DNA from: Streptomyces sp. NBC_00878
Lineage (GTDB): Bacteria; Actinomycetota; Actinomycetes; Streptomycetales; Streptomycetaceae
Assembly: GCF_026341515.1 (NCBI RefSeq)
Contig: NZ_JAPEOK010000001.1
Coordinates: forward strand, 9,548,001-9,612,000
Length of the DNA stretch: 64,000 nucleotides
Direction: 5' to 3'
In this document: positions 24,542-33,240 of the stretch, in pieces
Numbering within the stretch: the stretch's first letter is position 1
How the letters are laid out: each line of letters begins with the position of its first letter
The notes under the pieces: model-generated
The model's input: only the letters and a program-made list of their open reading frames with translations
What the model was told of the DNA's origin: nothing
Databases searched by the model: none
Translations under genes and position numbers: made by a program

Positions 24542-24844
24542 GTGCAACTGACGCCGCACGAGCAGGAGAGGCTGCTCATTCATGTGGCCGCCGATGTGGC
24601 CGAGAAGCGCCGCGCCCGGGGACTGAAGCTGAACCACCCCGAGGCCGTCGCACTGATCACCTCGCACATTCTCGAAGGGGCCCGGGACGGCCGCACCGTG
24701 GCCGAACTCATGGCCTCCGGGCGCAAGATCCTCACCCGCGAGGACGTCATGGAGGGCATACCCGAGATGATCCACGACGTCCAGGTGGAGGCCACCTTCC
24801 CGGACGGCACCAAGCTCGTCACCGTCCACGACCCGATCGTCTGA
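24542..24844 (+). CDS. ureA: Urease subunit gamma
   Basis: A 100-residue gamma chain, exactly the usual length, starting [19 protein letters not shown] after GTG. Internal [21 protein letters not shown] and the C-terminal [13 protein letters not shown] are typical. With UreB and UreC it forms the (ABC)3 urease that hydrolyses urea to ammonia and carbamate in the cytoplasm. First gene of ureABCFGD. The GTG follows GAGGTGGAC. The long open frame upstream is only non-coding leader. Confidence 0.96.
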   Translation: MQLTPHEQERLLIHVAADVAEKRRARGLKLNHPEAVALITSHILEGARDGRTVAELMASGRKILTREDVMEGIPEMIHDVQVEATFPDGTKLVTVHDPIV

Positions 24845-24860
24845 CGGGGGAGCGGCAGTC

Positions 24861-25172
24861 ATGATTCCCGGAGAGATCCTGTTCGCCGACGGACCCGTCG
24901 CCTTCAACGAAGGCCTTGAGGTCACCCGGCTCACCGTCCTCAACGCCGCCGACCGGCCCGTCCAGGTCGGCTCCCACTACCACTTCGCCGAGGCCAACCC
25001 CGGACTGGACTTCGACCGCGCCGCCGCGCGCGGCAAGCGGCTCAACGTCGCCGCCGGCACCGCCGTGCGCTTCGAGCCCGGGATCCCCGTCGACGTCGAA
25101 CTCGTTCCGCTCACCGGCGCCCGTGTCGTGCCCGGTCTGCGCGGCGAGACCGGAGGTGCCCTCGATGCCTGA
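24861..25172 (+). CDS. ureB: Urease subunit beta
   Basis: A 103-residue beta chain: [18 protein letters not shown], then the conserved [18 protein letters not shown] and [15 protein letters not shown]. It starts 16 bases after ureA and overlaps ureC by 8 bases (GATGCCTGA), so the two are coupled. Confidence 0.96.
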   Translation: MIPGEILFADGPVAFNEGLEVTRLTVLNAADRPVQVGSHYHFAEANPGLDFDRAAARGKRLNVAAGTAVRFEPGIPVDVELVPLTGARVVPGLRGETGGALDA

Positions 25173-26886
25173 GATCTCGCGTGCCGCGTACGCCGACCTG
25201 TTCGGCCCCACCACCGGCGACCGCATCCGGCTCGCCGACACGGATCTACTGGTCGAGATCGAGGAGGACCGCTCCGGCGGCCCCGGACGCGCCGGTGACG
25301 AGGCCGTGTTCGGCGGTGGCAAGGTCATCCGCGAGTCCATGGGCCAGTCGCGTGCTACGCGCGCAGACGGCACCCCGGACACGGTCATCACGGGTGCGGT
25401 GATCATCGACCACTGGGGGATCGTCAAGGCCGACGTCGGTATACGCGACGGCCGGATCACCGGCATCGGCAAGGCGGGCAACCCGGACACCATGGACGGG
25501 GTGCACCCGGACCTCGTCATCGGCCCGGAGACCGAGATCATCGCGGGGAACGGGCGGATCCTGACCGCGGGGGCCATCGACGCCCATGTGCATCTGATCT
25601 GTCCGCAGATCGCCGACGAGGCGCTGGCCTCCGGGATCACCACGCTCGTCGGCGGCGGCACCGGCCCGGCCGAGGGTTCCAAGGCGACCACCGTCACGCC
25701 CGGACCCTGGCACCTGGCCCGAATGCTGGAGGCGATGGAGGAGTACCCGCTCAACTTCGGGCTCCTCGGCAAGGGAAACACCGTCTCCCACGAGGCGATG
25801 CTCTCCCAGCTGCGCGGCGGGGCGCTCGGCCTCAAGCTGCACGAGGACTGGGGGTCCACGCCCGCCGTCATCGACGCCGCGCTCACCGTGGCGGACCAGA
25901 CGGGTGCGCAGATCGCCATCCACACGGACACCCTCAACGAGGCCGGGTTCGTGGCCGACACGCTCGCCGCGATCGCGGGCCGTACGATCCACGCGTACCA
26001 CACGGAAGGTGCGGGCGGCGGGCACGCGCCCGACATCATGAGCGTGGTCTCCGAGGGGCATGTGCTGCCCAGCTCGACCAACCCGACCCGGCCCTACACC
26101 GTCAACACCGCCGAGGAACACCTCGACATGCTGATGGTCTGCCACCACCTCAACGCCGCCGTGCCCGAGGACCTCGCCTTCGCCGAGTCCCGGATCCGGC
26201 CCACCACCATCGGGGCCGAGGACATCCTGCACGACCTCGGGGCGATCTCGATCATCTCCTCCGACGCGCAGGCCATGGGGCGCGTGGGCGAGGTCATCAT
26301 GCGGACCTGGCAGACCGCCCACGTCATGAAGCGGCGACGGGGTGCGCTGCCCGGGGACGGTCGCGCGGACAACCGCCGCGTACGTCGCTATGTCGCCAAG
26401 TACACGATCAACCCGGCCCTCGCGCAGGGACTCGCCCGCGAGATCGGTTCCGTCGAGACCGGGAAGCTCGCCGACCTCGTGCTGTGGGAGCCCGCGTTCT
26501 TCGGGGTCAAGCCGCATCTCGTCGTCAAGGGCGGGCAGATCGCGTACGCGCAGATGGGCGACGCCAACGCGTCCATTCCCACGCCGCAGCCGATTCTGCC
26601 GCGGCCGATGTTCGGGGCGATCGGGCGGGCGCCCGCCTCCAACTCCTTCAACTTCGTGGCGCCGATCGCGATCGAGGACGGGCTGCCGGAGCGGCTCGGG
26701 CTCGGCAAACGGTTCGTGTCGATCGAGTCGACGCGTGGGGTGACGAAGGCGGACATGCGGGAGAACGACGCGCGGCCGCGGGTGCGGGTCGATCCCGACA
26801 GCTTCGCCGTCACGATCGACGGGGAGCTGGTGGAGGCTACGCCTGCCGCCGAACTGCCCATGGCTCAGCGGTATTTCCTCTTCTGA
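25165..26886 (+). CDS. ureC: Urease subunit alpha (catalytic)
   Basis: A 573-residue catalytic subunit holding the two nickel ions. All ligands are in place when aligned with the Klebsiella enzyme (offset +7): His141 and His143 ([10 protein letters not shown]), carbamylated Lys224 ([10 protein letters not shown]), His253 (AIHTDT), His279 ([10 protein letters not shown]) and an Asp near 367 (SSDAQAMGR). The mobile flap VCHHLN is intact. The ATG at 25165 overlaps the end of ureB. Full-length with no sign of damage. Confidence 0.97.
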   Translation: MPEISRAAYADLFGPTTGDRIRLADTDLLVEIEEDRSGGPGRAGDEAVFGGGKVIRESMGQSRATRADGTPDTVITGAVIIDHWGIVKADVGIRDGRITGIGKAGNPDTMDGVHPDLVIGPETEIIAGNGRILTAGAIDAHVHLICPQIADEALASGITTLVGGGTGPAEGSKATTVTPGPWHLARMLEAMEEYPLNFGLLGKGNTVSHEAMLSQLRGGALGLKLHEDWGSTPAVIDAALTVADQTGAQIAIHTDTLNEAGFVADTLAAIAGRTIHAYHTEGAGGGHAPDIMSVVSEGHVLPSSTNPTRPYTVNTAEEHLDMLMVCHHLNAAVPEDLAFAESRIRPTTIGAEDILHDLGAISIISSDAQAMGRVGEVIMRTWQTAHVMKRRRGALPGDGRADNRRVRRYVAKYTINPALAQGLAREIGSVETGKLADLVLWEPAFFGVKPHLVVKGGQIAYAQMGDANASIPTPQPILPRPMFGAIGRAPASNSFNFVAPIAIEDGLPERLGLGKRFVSIESTRGVTKADMRENDARPRVRVDPDSFAVTIDGELVEATPAAELPMAQRYFLF

Positions 26887-26958
26887 CCCGCTGATACCTC
26901 TGGCCCGTCTCCCCTGCTGACTTCGCTGAAACTGCTGATCTACGTTCTGAGGCTCGTC

Positions 26959-27633
26959 ATGTCGCGTGCTGCGTTGCTTGTGCTGGCCGACGGTCGGTTT
27001 CCCGCCGGGGGGCATGCCCACTCCGGCGGGGCCGAGGCGGCGGTCAAGGCCGGGCGGGTCACTGACGCGGGGAGTCTGGAGGAGTTCTGCCGGGGGCGGT
27101 TGCACACGGTTGGTCTGGTGTCGGCTTCGCTTGCCGCTGCCGCCGCCCTCGGGGTCGATCCGGTGGAACTGGACGGTGCCGCGGACGCGCGTACGCCGTC
27201 ACTCGCCCTGCGGGTCGCCGCTCGGAAGCTCGGGCGGCAGTTGACGCGGGCCGCTCGGGCGACGTGGCCCTCCGCCGAACTCGACGCGCTGGCACGGGAG
27301 TTCCCCAAAGGGGCCCATCAGCCGGTTGTTCTCGGGCTGGCGGCTCGGGCCGCGGGGCTCGGGGCGGAGGATGCCGCGTACTGCGCTGTGTACGAGAGTG
27401 TCAGTGGGCCGGCGAGTGCGACGGTGCGGTTGCTGAGTCTTGATCCGTTCGATGCGACCGGGGTGTTGGCGCGGTTGGCTCCTGAGCTTGATCTGGTTGC
27501 GGGGCAGGCGGGTGTGGCGGCGCGGTGTGCGGCGGAGGGTGGGGTTGGTGTGTTGCCTGCCGCTTCCGCGCCGGTGTTGGAGATCGGTGGGGAGGTGCAT
27601 GCTGCTTGGGCTGTGCGGTTGTTTGCCTCGTAG
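26959..27633 (+). CDS. ureF: Urease accessory protein UreF
   Basis: A 224-residue helical accessory protein that, with UreD/UreH and UreG, delivers nickel to apo-urease. Family marks are LADGRFPAGGHAHSGG near the N-terminus and FPKGAHQPVVLGLAAR in the middle. It follows ureC after 72 bases, with TGAGG 6 bases before the ATG. No ureE is present; many actinomycete urease operons lack it. Confidence 0.93.
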   Translation: MSRAALLVLADGRFPAGGHAHSGGAEAAVKAGRVTDAGSLEEFCRGRLHTVGLVSASLAAAAALGVDPVELDGAADARTPSLALRVAARKLGRQLTRAARATWPSAELDALAREFPKGAHQPVVLGLAARAAGLGAEDAAYCAVYESVSGPASATVRLLSLDPFDATGVLARLAPELDLVAGQAGVAARCAAEGGVGVLPAASAPVLEIGGEVHAAWAVRLFAS

Positions 27634-27639
27634 GTTTTT

Positions 27640-27765
27640 TCGCCCCCGCCTCCCTTACCCAGTCCCGTCCCTTTCTGGGGGCTGCCGCCCCCAGGCCCCC
27701 GCTTGTCGGCCTGAACGGCCTCGTCCTCAAACGCCGGACGGGCCGGGTGGGCTGGAAGTGACCCA
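27640..27765. repeat. Intercistronic repeat with hairpin between ureF and ureG
   Basis: A type of repeat I recall as very common in Streptomyces: CTGGGGGC-TGCC-GCCCCCAG (27675-27694) followed by CCTCAAACGCCGGACGGGCC. Here it separates ureABCF from ureGD and could reduce downstream expression. Confidence 0.6.
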
Positions 27766-27788
27766 GTTGAAGAAGTGGAGCCGTATCC

Positions 27789-28466
27789 ATGCATCTTGAC
27801 CACTCCCACGATGGTGCCTCCGCCGTCAGCGCCGACGCCCAGCGGCCCGACGGGCGGCGTCGGGCGTTGCGGATTGGGCTCGGGGGGCCCGTCGGGTCCG
27901 GGAAGACCGCTACCGTGGCGGCGCTCTGTCGGGTTCTGCGGGATGAGTTGTCGTTGGCCGTTGTCACCAATGACATCTATACGCGTGAGGACGCCGAGTT
28001 TCTGTTGCGGGAGGCCGTGTTGCCGCCCGAGCGGATCACCGCCGTGGAGACCGGGGCCTGTCCGCACACGGCGATTCGGGACGACATCTCCGCGAATCTC
28101 GAAGCCGTCGAGGATCTGGAGGATGAGGTCGGGCCGTTGGATCTCGTCCTTGTCGAGTCGGGCGGTGACAATCTCACCGCGACCTTCAGCAAAGGGCTTG
28201 TCGACGCTCAGATCTTCGTGATCGATGTCGCGGGCGGGGACGACATTCCGCGTAAGGGCGGGCCCGGGGTTACCACCGCCGACCTGCTCGTCGTCAACAA
28301 GACCGATCTCGCGCCGTACGTCGGTTCCGACCTCGGGCGGATGGCCGCCGACGCCAAGGCGCAGCGGGCCGAACTGCCGGTGGTGTTCCAGTCGTTGCGC
28401 GGCGAGGACGGTGTGAAGGACGTCGCCGCCTGGGTGCGGGCGCAGCTCGCCACGTGGACGGCATGA
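27789..28466 (+). CDS. ureG: Urease accessory GTPase UreG
   Basis: A 225-residue SIMIBI GTPase that powers nickel insertion. The P-loop GGPVGSGKT is at 32-40. The switch region holds [13 protein letters not shown] and the nickel-binding CPH turn in [13 protein letters not shown], and the base motif is [12 protein letters not shown] short His/Asp N-terminus (HLDHSHD) may add a weak metal site in the absence of UreE. It overlaps ureD by 4 bases (ATGA). Confidence 0.96.
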   Translation: MHLDHSHDGASAVSADAQRPDGRRRALRIGLGGPVGSGKTATVAALCRVLRDELSLAVVTNDIYTREDAEFLLREAVLPPERITAVETGACPHTAIRDDISANLEAVEDLEDEVGPLDLVLVESGGDNLTATFSKGLVDAQIFVIDVAGGDDIPRKGGPGVTTADLLVVNKTDLAPYVGSDLGRMAADAKAQRAELPVVFQSLRGEDGVKDVAAWVRAQLATWTA

Positions 28467-29221
28467 CGACTGGAGGTGTGCGCGCCCTCGCGCGCATCGG
28501 GGCGCGGGACGACGGGCGTGGTGGAACCGCCCTGCCCACGCTGGAGAGTCAGGGGCCGCTCGCCCTGCGGCGTACGCGGGCCAGTGGTTCCGAGGCGCGG
28601 GTCATGCTCGTCGGTGCGATGAGCGGACCCCTGGGCGGCGATCACCTCACCGTCGAGGCCGAGGTCGGCGGCGGGGCGCGGTTGCACGTCGGGTCGGCCG
28701 CCGCCACCATCGCGCTGCCGGGGCAGGCCAAGGGCGAGGCGCGCTACGACGTACGGCTCACCGTGGCCGACGGTGGTGAACTCCGCTGGCTGCCCGAGCA
28801 GTTGATCTCCGCCAATGGCAGCGAGCTGTGCGTGAGTACGTGTGTGGACCTCGCGGCCGGCGCGCGGCTCGTGCTGCGTGAGGAGCAGGTGCTCGGGCGG
28901 GCCAACGAGGAGCCCGGGCGGCTCTCCAGTCGGCTCACCGTCCGGCTCGACGGGCGTCCGCTGCTCGACCAGGAGCTCTCCTGCGGACCCGGAGCGCCGG
29001 GCGGGTGGGACGGTCCCGCCGTGCTCGCCGGGCATCGGGCGCTCGGGCAACTCATCGTCGTACGACCGGAGTTCGTGCGGCGGCCGGTCGAGGCGCGGGT
29101 GCTGGGGGAGTACGCAGCGCTCACTCCGCTCGCCGGTCCAGGAGCTCTTGTGACCGCGCTCGCGCCCGACGCGTTGCGCCTGCGACGCATCCTCGACGAG
29201 GCGCTCGGCGCACTCGCATGA
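28463..29221 (+). CDS. ureD: Urease accessory protein UreD
   Basis: A 252-residue UreD/UreH scaffold protein that docks on urease and receives UreF and UreG. Recognisable parts are [35 protein letters not shown] and [19 protein letters not shown]. The ATG at 28463 shares ATGA with the ureG stop; a GTG 9 bases earlier is possible. Last gene of the urease operon. Confidence 0.93.
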   Translation: MTTGGVRALARIGARDDGRGGTALPTLESQGPLALRRTRASGSEARVMLVGAMSGPLGGDHLTVEAEVGGGARLHVGSAAATIALPGQAKGEARYDVRLTVADGGELRWLPEQLISANGSELCVSTCVDLAAGARLVLREEQVLGRANEEPGRLSSRLTVRLDGRPLLDQELSCGPGAPGGWDGPAVLAGHRALGQLIVVRPEFVRRPVEARVLGEYAALTPLAGPGALVTALAPDALRLRRILDEALGALA

Positions 29222-29334
29222 ACGGACGGAACCGCTCAACGGGCAGCGGTGTTCCGGTTATCGGATTGGCAAAGAAGCCATGTCACCCCTGTTCTCAGGG
29301 ACCTCACAGCCGAAAGGATCCCCCGTACCGACCC

Positions 29335-29356
29335 AGTACTGACCAAGTACTGACCA
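29335..29356 (+). promoter_or_regulatory. Tandem 11-bp repeat upstream of tap
   Basis: AGTACTGACCA occurs twice in direct succession (29335-29345 and 29346-29356), one helical turn apart, about 27 bases before the start codon. Direct repeats at 11-bp spacing are typical of sites for SARP or OmpR/PhoB-type activators. Confidence 0.5.
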
Positions 29357-29382
29357 GAACGACAGCAGGGGGAGGAACTCAC

Positions 29383-30969
29383 TTGAGGGGTATGAGAAGG
29401 GCGACGGCGTTCGGCTCGGCCGGTGCGCTCGTCACGGCGACGTTGATAGCCGGAGCCGTCGCGGCCCCGACGGCCAGCGCGGAGAGCCGCTACGGCCAGG
29501 ACAGCCGGACGCGGGGTGCCGCGATCGCCGCCGAACGCGCCGCGAAGGCCGGCATCGACTGGCAGGACTGCCCCGCCGACTGGGGCTTCGCGAAGCCCAT
29601 CCAGTGCGGCTGGGTCACGGTGCCGCTCGACTACGCGAAGCCCAACGGCAAGAAGATCAAGCTCGCCGTGGACCGCATCGGCAACACGGGGACCGCGGCG
29701 GAGCGCCAAGGCGCCCTCGTCTACAACCCGGGCGGCCCCGGCGGCTCCGGACTGCGCTTCCCGACCCGGGTCACCAACAAGAACCCGCTGTGGGTGAAGG
29801 CGTCGAAGGCGTACGACTTCGTCGGCTTCGACCCGCGTGGTGTCGGCCACTCGGCGCCCATCTCCTGCGTCGACCCGCAGGAGTTCGTGAAGGCGCCGAA
29901 GATGGACCCGGTGCCGGACTCCGAGGCCGACAAGCGCGCCCAGCGCAAGCTCGCCGCGGAGTACGCGGACGGCTGCGCCGAGCGCAGCGGCGAGATGCTG
30001 CCGCAGATGACGACCCCCAACACCGTCCGTGACCTGGATGTCATCCGGGCCGCGCTCGGCGAGAAGAAGCTCAACTTCCTGGGCGTCTCGTACGGTACGT
30101 ACATCGCCGCCGTCTACGGCACGATGTACCCGACCCACGTCCGCCGCATGATCGCGGACAGTGTCGTCAACCCGTCGCGCGAGAAGATCTGGTACGAGGC
30201 CAACCTCGACCAGGACGTCGCCTTCGAGATGCGCTGGAAGGACTGGCAGGACTGGGTCGCCAAGAACGACGCGGCCTTCCACCTCGGCGACACCCGGGCC
30301 AAGGTCCAGGACCAGTTCCTGAAGCTGCGTGCCACCGCCAAGAAGAACCCCATCGGTGGTGTCGTCGGTCCGGCCGAGCTCATCGGTTTCTTCCAGAGCG
30401 CGCCGTACTACGACTCGTCGTGGGTGCCGGTCGCGACCGTGTTCAGCAAGTACGTCGCCGGTGACACCCAGGCACTCGTCGACGCCGCGGCCCCCGACCT
30501 GTCGGACACCGCCGGCAACATCGCCTCGGAGAACGGCAACGCCGTCTACACGGCCGTCGAGTGCACCGACGCCAAGTGGCCCACCAGCTGGAAGAAGTGG
30601 GACCGCGACAACACCAAGCTGCACAAGAACTACCCGTTCATGACGTGGGCCAACGCCTGGATGAACCTGCCGTGCGCGACCTGGCCCGCCAAGCAGCAGA
30701 CCCCGGTCAACGTCAAGTCCGGCAAGGGTCTGCCGCCCGTCCTGATCGTGCAGGCCACGCGTGACGCCGCCACTCCGTACGAGGGTGGCGTCGAGCTGCA
30801 CAAGCGGTTCAAGGGCTCCCGCCTGATCACCGAGAAGGACGCGGGTTCGCACGGGGTGACCGGCCTGGTCAACCCCTGCATCAACGAGCGGGTGGACACC
30901 TACCTGCTCACCGGCAAGGTCGACTCGGCCGACGTGACGTGCACCCCGCACGCCACGCCGAAGCCGTAG
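29383..30969 (+). CDS. tap: Secreted tripeptidyl aminopeptidase
   Basis: A 528-residue exported serine peptidase of the alpha/beta-hydrolase fold that releases N-terminal tripeptides. It closely matches what I recall of S. lividans Tap, for example GALVYNPGGPGGSGLRFP, YDFVGFDPRGVGHSAPISC and LPCATWPAKQQTP. The nucleophile is in GVSYGTY (about residue 236), with the acid in RDAATPYEG and the His in DAGSHGVTG (about 489). A signal peptide ends near ASA-E. The TTG at 29383 is preferred because GGAGGA lies 6 bases before it; the ATG three codons later is alternative. It follows the urease operon on the same strand. Confidence 0.94.
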   Translation: MRGMRRATAFGSAGALVTATLIAGAVAAPTASAESRYGQDSRTRGAAIAAERAAKAGIDWQDCPADWGFAKPIQCGWVTVPLDYAKPNGKKIKLAVDRIGNTGTAAERQGALVYNPGGPGGSGLRFPTRVTNKNPLWVKASKAYDFVGFDPRGVGHSAPISCVDPQEFVKAPKMDPVPDSEADKRAQRKLAAEYADGCAERSGEMLPQMTTPNTVRDLDVIRAALGEKKLNFLGVSYGTYIAAVYGTMYPTHVRRMIADSVVNPSREKIWYEANLDQDVAFEMRWKDWQDWVAKNDAAFHLGDTRAKVQDQFLKLRATAKKNPIGGVVGPAELIGFFQSAPYYDSSWVPVATVFSKYVAGDTQALVDAAAPDLSDTAGNIASENGNAVYTAVECTDAKWPTSWKKWDRDNTKLHKNYPFMTWANAWMNLPCATWPAKQQTPVNVKSGKGLPPVLIVQATRDAATPYEGGVELHKRFKGSRLITEKDAGSHGVTGLVNPCINERVDTYLLTGKVDSADVTCTPHATPKP

Positions 30970-30971
30970 CG

Positions 30972-31003
30972 GCAGCTGTAGTAGTACAGCAGCTGTAGTA
31001 GTA
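30972..31003. repeat. 15-bp direct repeat after tap
   Basis: GCAGCTGTAGTAGTA occurs twice (30972-30986 and 30989-31003), separated by CA, directly after the tap stop and before the terminator. Confidence 0.6.
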
Positions 31004-31014
31004 GCAGTACGCGG

Positions 31015-31050
31015 GTGAGGGGGCGGCCGGGAGACCGGCCGCCCCCTCAC
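31015..31050. terminator. 16-bp-stem bidirectional terminator with GAGA loop
   Basis: Perfect stem GTGAGGGGGCGGCCGG / CCGGCCGCCCCCTCAC closed by the GNRA tetraloop GAGA (31031-31034). It serves tap and the convergent epimerase gene, whose stop is adjacent. Confidence 0.85.
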
Positions 31051-32076
31051 TCATGACCGCAGCCAGGCGTCCTCGGCCGCGTAGTCGAAGAGGTCGCCGT
31101 ACGCCGCGAACATCTTCGGGTACGCCTCCCGCCAGTCCCGGCCTGCCAGTTGGCGCTCGATCCAGGCGACCGTGTCCGGCAGCGTCTCCGCGTACCTGGC
31201 CACGGGCCGGTACCCCAACTCCCGTACGGCGGCGGACATGTCGCACACCACCGGATGCGGAACGGACCACGGAGTGTCGCCCACGGTCTCGGCGGGCGCG
31301 GGTCCGTCGACCAGGACGCTCTCGGTCTCGGCGCCCATCACCGCGTCGATGGCGACGGCGATCTCCGCCACCGTGGGCGCGTCGGGATCGACGGCGTTCA
31401 GCGCGCGGGCACCGGGCTTGCCCGCGGCCAGCCGGACGAGTTCCGCGATGTTGAGGACGCTCGCCGGATGGAAGCGGCTCTCGCCGCCGAAGGAGAGCAC
31501 CCGCCGACGCCGGCCGTCCAGGTTGCGCTTGACGAAGTACAGCTCGCGCGGGGTACGGCAGTACGGCCCGTGGATCGCCCCGGCGCGCAACAGAGTGGTG
31601 GGCAACCGGTCGGCGGCGGCGAGCAGTTCGCGTTCGAGCCCCGCCTTGCGGGTGCTGTACGAGGCCTCGCCGGGCGCGATGGTCCGCTGGTCCTCCGACA
31701 GGGGTACCGGATACGCCGGGAACCCGTCCGGCTGCTCCTGCGTATCGAAGTTGCGGCCCTTGTCGTCCTCGTACACCGACAAGCTGGAGACCACCACGGC
31801 CGATCCGACGTGACCGGCCAGAGCCGTCAACTGCCGTGCGTGCTCCGGCCCGTAGGCCACCATGTCCACCAGTACGTCGCAGCCGTCGCCGATCACGGCG
31901 GCCAGGGCGGAGTCGTCCGCCCGGTCCGCGCGCGCCGTCCGTACCTCGTCGGGCCAGGACTCGTCCCGGCCGCCGCCCCGTGAGACGGCCGTCACCTCCC
32001 AGCCGTCCCCGGCCAGCGCCCCCACGGCCACCCGCCCGATCTGTCCCGTCGCTCCGATCACCACAGCTCGTCTCAT
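31051..32076 (-). CDS. NAD(P)-dependent epimerase/dehydratase family protein
   Basis: A 341-residue extended SDR protein. The Rossmann motif VIGATGQIG is near residue 6. DVLVDMVAYG and VVVSSLSVY lead to the YxxxK dyad YSTRK (about 147-151). A C-terminal substrate domain holds HPVVCDMSAAVRELGYRP. The substrate cannot be deduced; nucleotide sugars are usual for the family, but this branch is often an oxidoreductase of unknown substrate. It stands alone between two hairpins. Confidence 0.88.
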   Translation of the reverse strand: MRRAVVIGATGQIGRVAVGALAGDGWEVTAVSRGGGRDESWPDEVRTARADRADDSALAAVIGDGCDVLVDMVAYGPEHARQLTALAGHVGSAVVVSSLSVYEDDKGRNFDTQEQPDGFPAYPVPLSEDQRTIAPGEASYSTRKAGLERELLAAADRLPTTLLRAGAIHGPYCRTPRELYFVKRNLDGRRRRVLSFGGESRFHPASVLNIAELVRLAAGKPGARALNAVDPDAPTVAEIAVAIDAVMGAETESVLVDGPAPAETVGDTPWSVPHPVVCDMSAAVRELGYRPVARYAETLPDTVAWIERQLAGRDWREAYPKMFAAYGDLFDYAAEDAWLRS

Positions 32077-32143
32077 GGGGCGACCGTAGGGCTCCCGTCA
32101 CCGGGATCCCAGCGCCTTTGCTGTCGGCAGATCGATTCGGCCC

Positions 32144-32192
32144 GGAGCCGACCGGTTCAGGCCCAGTCAGCAGCTCGACGGCGGTCGGCTCC
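32144..32192. terminator. Long inverted repeat, possible terminator of plsC
   Basis: GGAGCCGACCG (32144-32154) and CGGTCGGCTCC (32182-32192), a perfect 11-bp stem with a 27-base loop, downstream of the minus-strand acyltransferase gene. Confidence 0.45.
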
Positions 32193-32216
32193 ACCGCAGT
32201 TGTATGGCGGGCGCGG

Positions 32217-32960
32217 TCAACTCAGTGGCATACGGGGGAACTTGCGCGCCTTCGCGTTCGCAGCCTTCTCGGCCTTCTTCTCGGCCTCCTCCTCCGCCTT
32301 GACGACGGCCGCGTACTGGTCGACGTACTCCTGGTCGGAGAGGGTGAGGATCGCGTACATGATCTCGTCGGTGATGGCGCGCAGGATCGCCTTCTCGTGC
32401 TCCATGCCCTCGTAGCGGGAGAAGTCGAGGGGCTTGCCGAAGCGGATCACCACGGGGTGGATGTTCGGGATGACCTTGCCGGGCGGCTGGGCCTCGAAGG
32501 TGCCGATCATCGCGCAGGGGATGACCGGGACCCCGGACCTGAGCGCCATCACCGCGACACCGACCTTGCCCTTGTAGAGGCGGCCGTCGTGCGAGCGGGT
32601 GCCCTCCGGATAGATGCCGAGCAGCTCGTCCTTGCTCAGCACGCCGAGGCCCTCGCGGATGGCCGCCTGGCCCGCCTCCTTGCCGGAGCGGTCCACCGGG
32701 ATCTGCCCGGCGCTGCGGAAGAAGGTCGCCGTCAGCCGGCCCTTGATGCCCGGGCCCGTGAAGTACTCGGCCTTGGCGAGGAACGTGATGCGCCGCTTGA
32801 GGACCGCGGGCATCAGGAAGTGGTCCGAGAACGACAGGTGATTGCCCGCGATGATGGCCGCACCCGTCGTCGGTACGTGCTCCAGACCCTCGATCCGCGG
32901 GCGGAAGACCAGCTTCAACAGCGGTCCCAGAATCACGTACTTGAGGACGTAGTAGAACAA
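32217..32960 (-). CDS. plsC: 1-acyl-sn-glycerol-3-phosphate acyltransferase family protein
   Basis: A 247-residue PlsC-type acyltransferase making phosphatidic acid, or another acyl ester, at the membrane. The HxxxxD motif is NHLSFSD (His41, Asp46), the glycerol-phosphate site is GIYPEGTRSHDG (about 112-123), and later PVIPCAMIGTF fits block IV. The C-terminus is a charged, coiled-coil-like tail (AEEEAEKKAEKAANAKARK). The TTG at 32960 is chosen because GAGGAG lies 7 bases upstream; a TTG 33 bases earlier is possible. It is divergent from the large patatin gene, with a 10-bp-phased repeat array between. Confidence 0.9.
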   Translation of the reverse strand: MFYYVLKYVILGPLLKLVFRPRIEGLEHVPTTGAAIIAGNHLSFSDHFLMPAVLKRRITFLAKAEYFTGPGIKGRLTATFFRSAGQIPVDRSGKEAGQAAIREGLGVLSKDELLGIYPEGTRSHDGRLYKGKVGVAVMALRSGVPVIPCAMIGTFEAQPPGKVIPNIHPVVIRFGKPLDFSRYEGMEHEKAILRAITDEIMYAILTLSDQEYVDQYAAVVKAEEEAEKKAEKAANAKARKFPRMPLS

Positions 32961-33117
32961 GGGGTCGCTCCTCGCATCGACGGATCGGCTCAACCGCCGT
33001 GTTCCAGCAGGTCAACGGGCAATCGCGGTACGTCAGTGTAGGTGTACCCCCGGACGCATGTAAGCGTGCCCGGCCAGACAGGTGCTGACTGGATGCCGTC
33101 CCTGGACATCCGGTCCG

Positions 33118-33187
33118 CATTCTTGAGGATTCCGAGCTATTCCGAGCGATTCCAAGGTATTGAGCCGGATTCCTTGGGATTCCGCCT
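33118..33187. repeat. ATTCC array with strict 10-bp phasing
   Basis: The word ATTCC starts at 33129, 33139, 33149, 33169 and 33179; diverged copies ATTCT (33119) and ATTGA (33159) fill the series. Seven 10-bp units in all (for example GATTCCGAGC, TATTCCGAGC). It lies 53 bases before the patatin ATG and 157 before the plsC start. It suggests cooperative binding on one DNA face or intrinsic bending. Confidence 0.75.
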
Positions 33188-33240
33188 GGAATGGCGCAGT
33201 CCGTCGTGCTTGCCGCGCCTCGTTCTCCGACACTGGGCCC

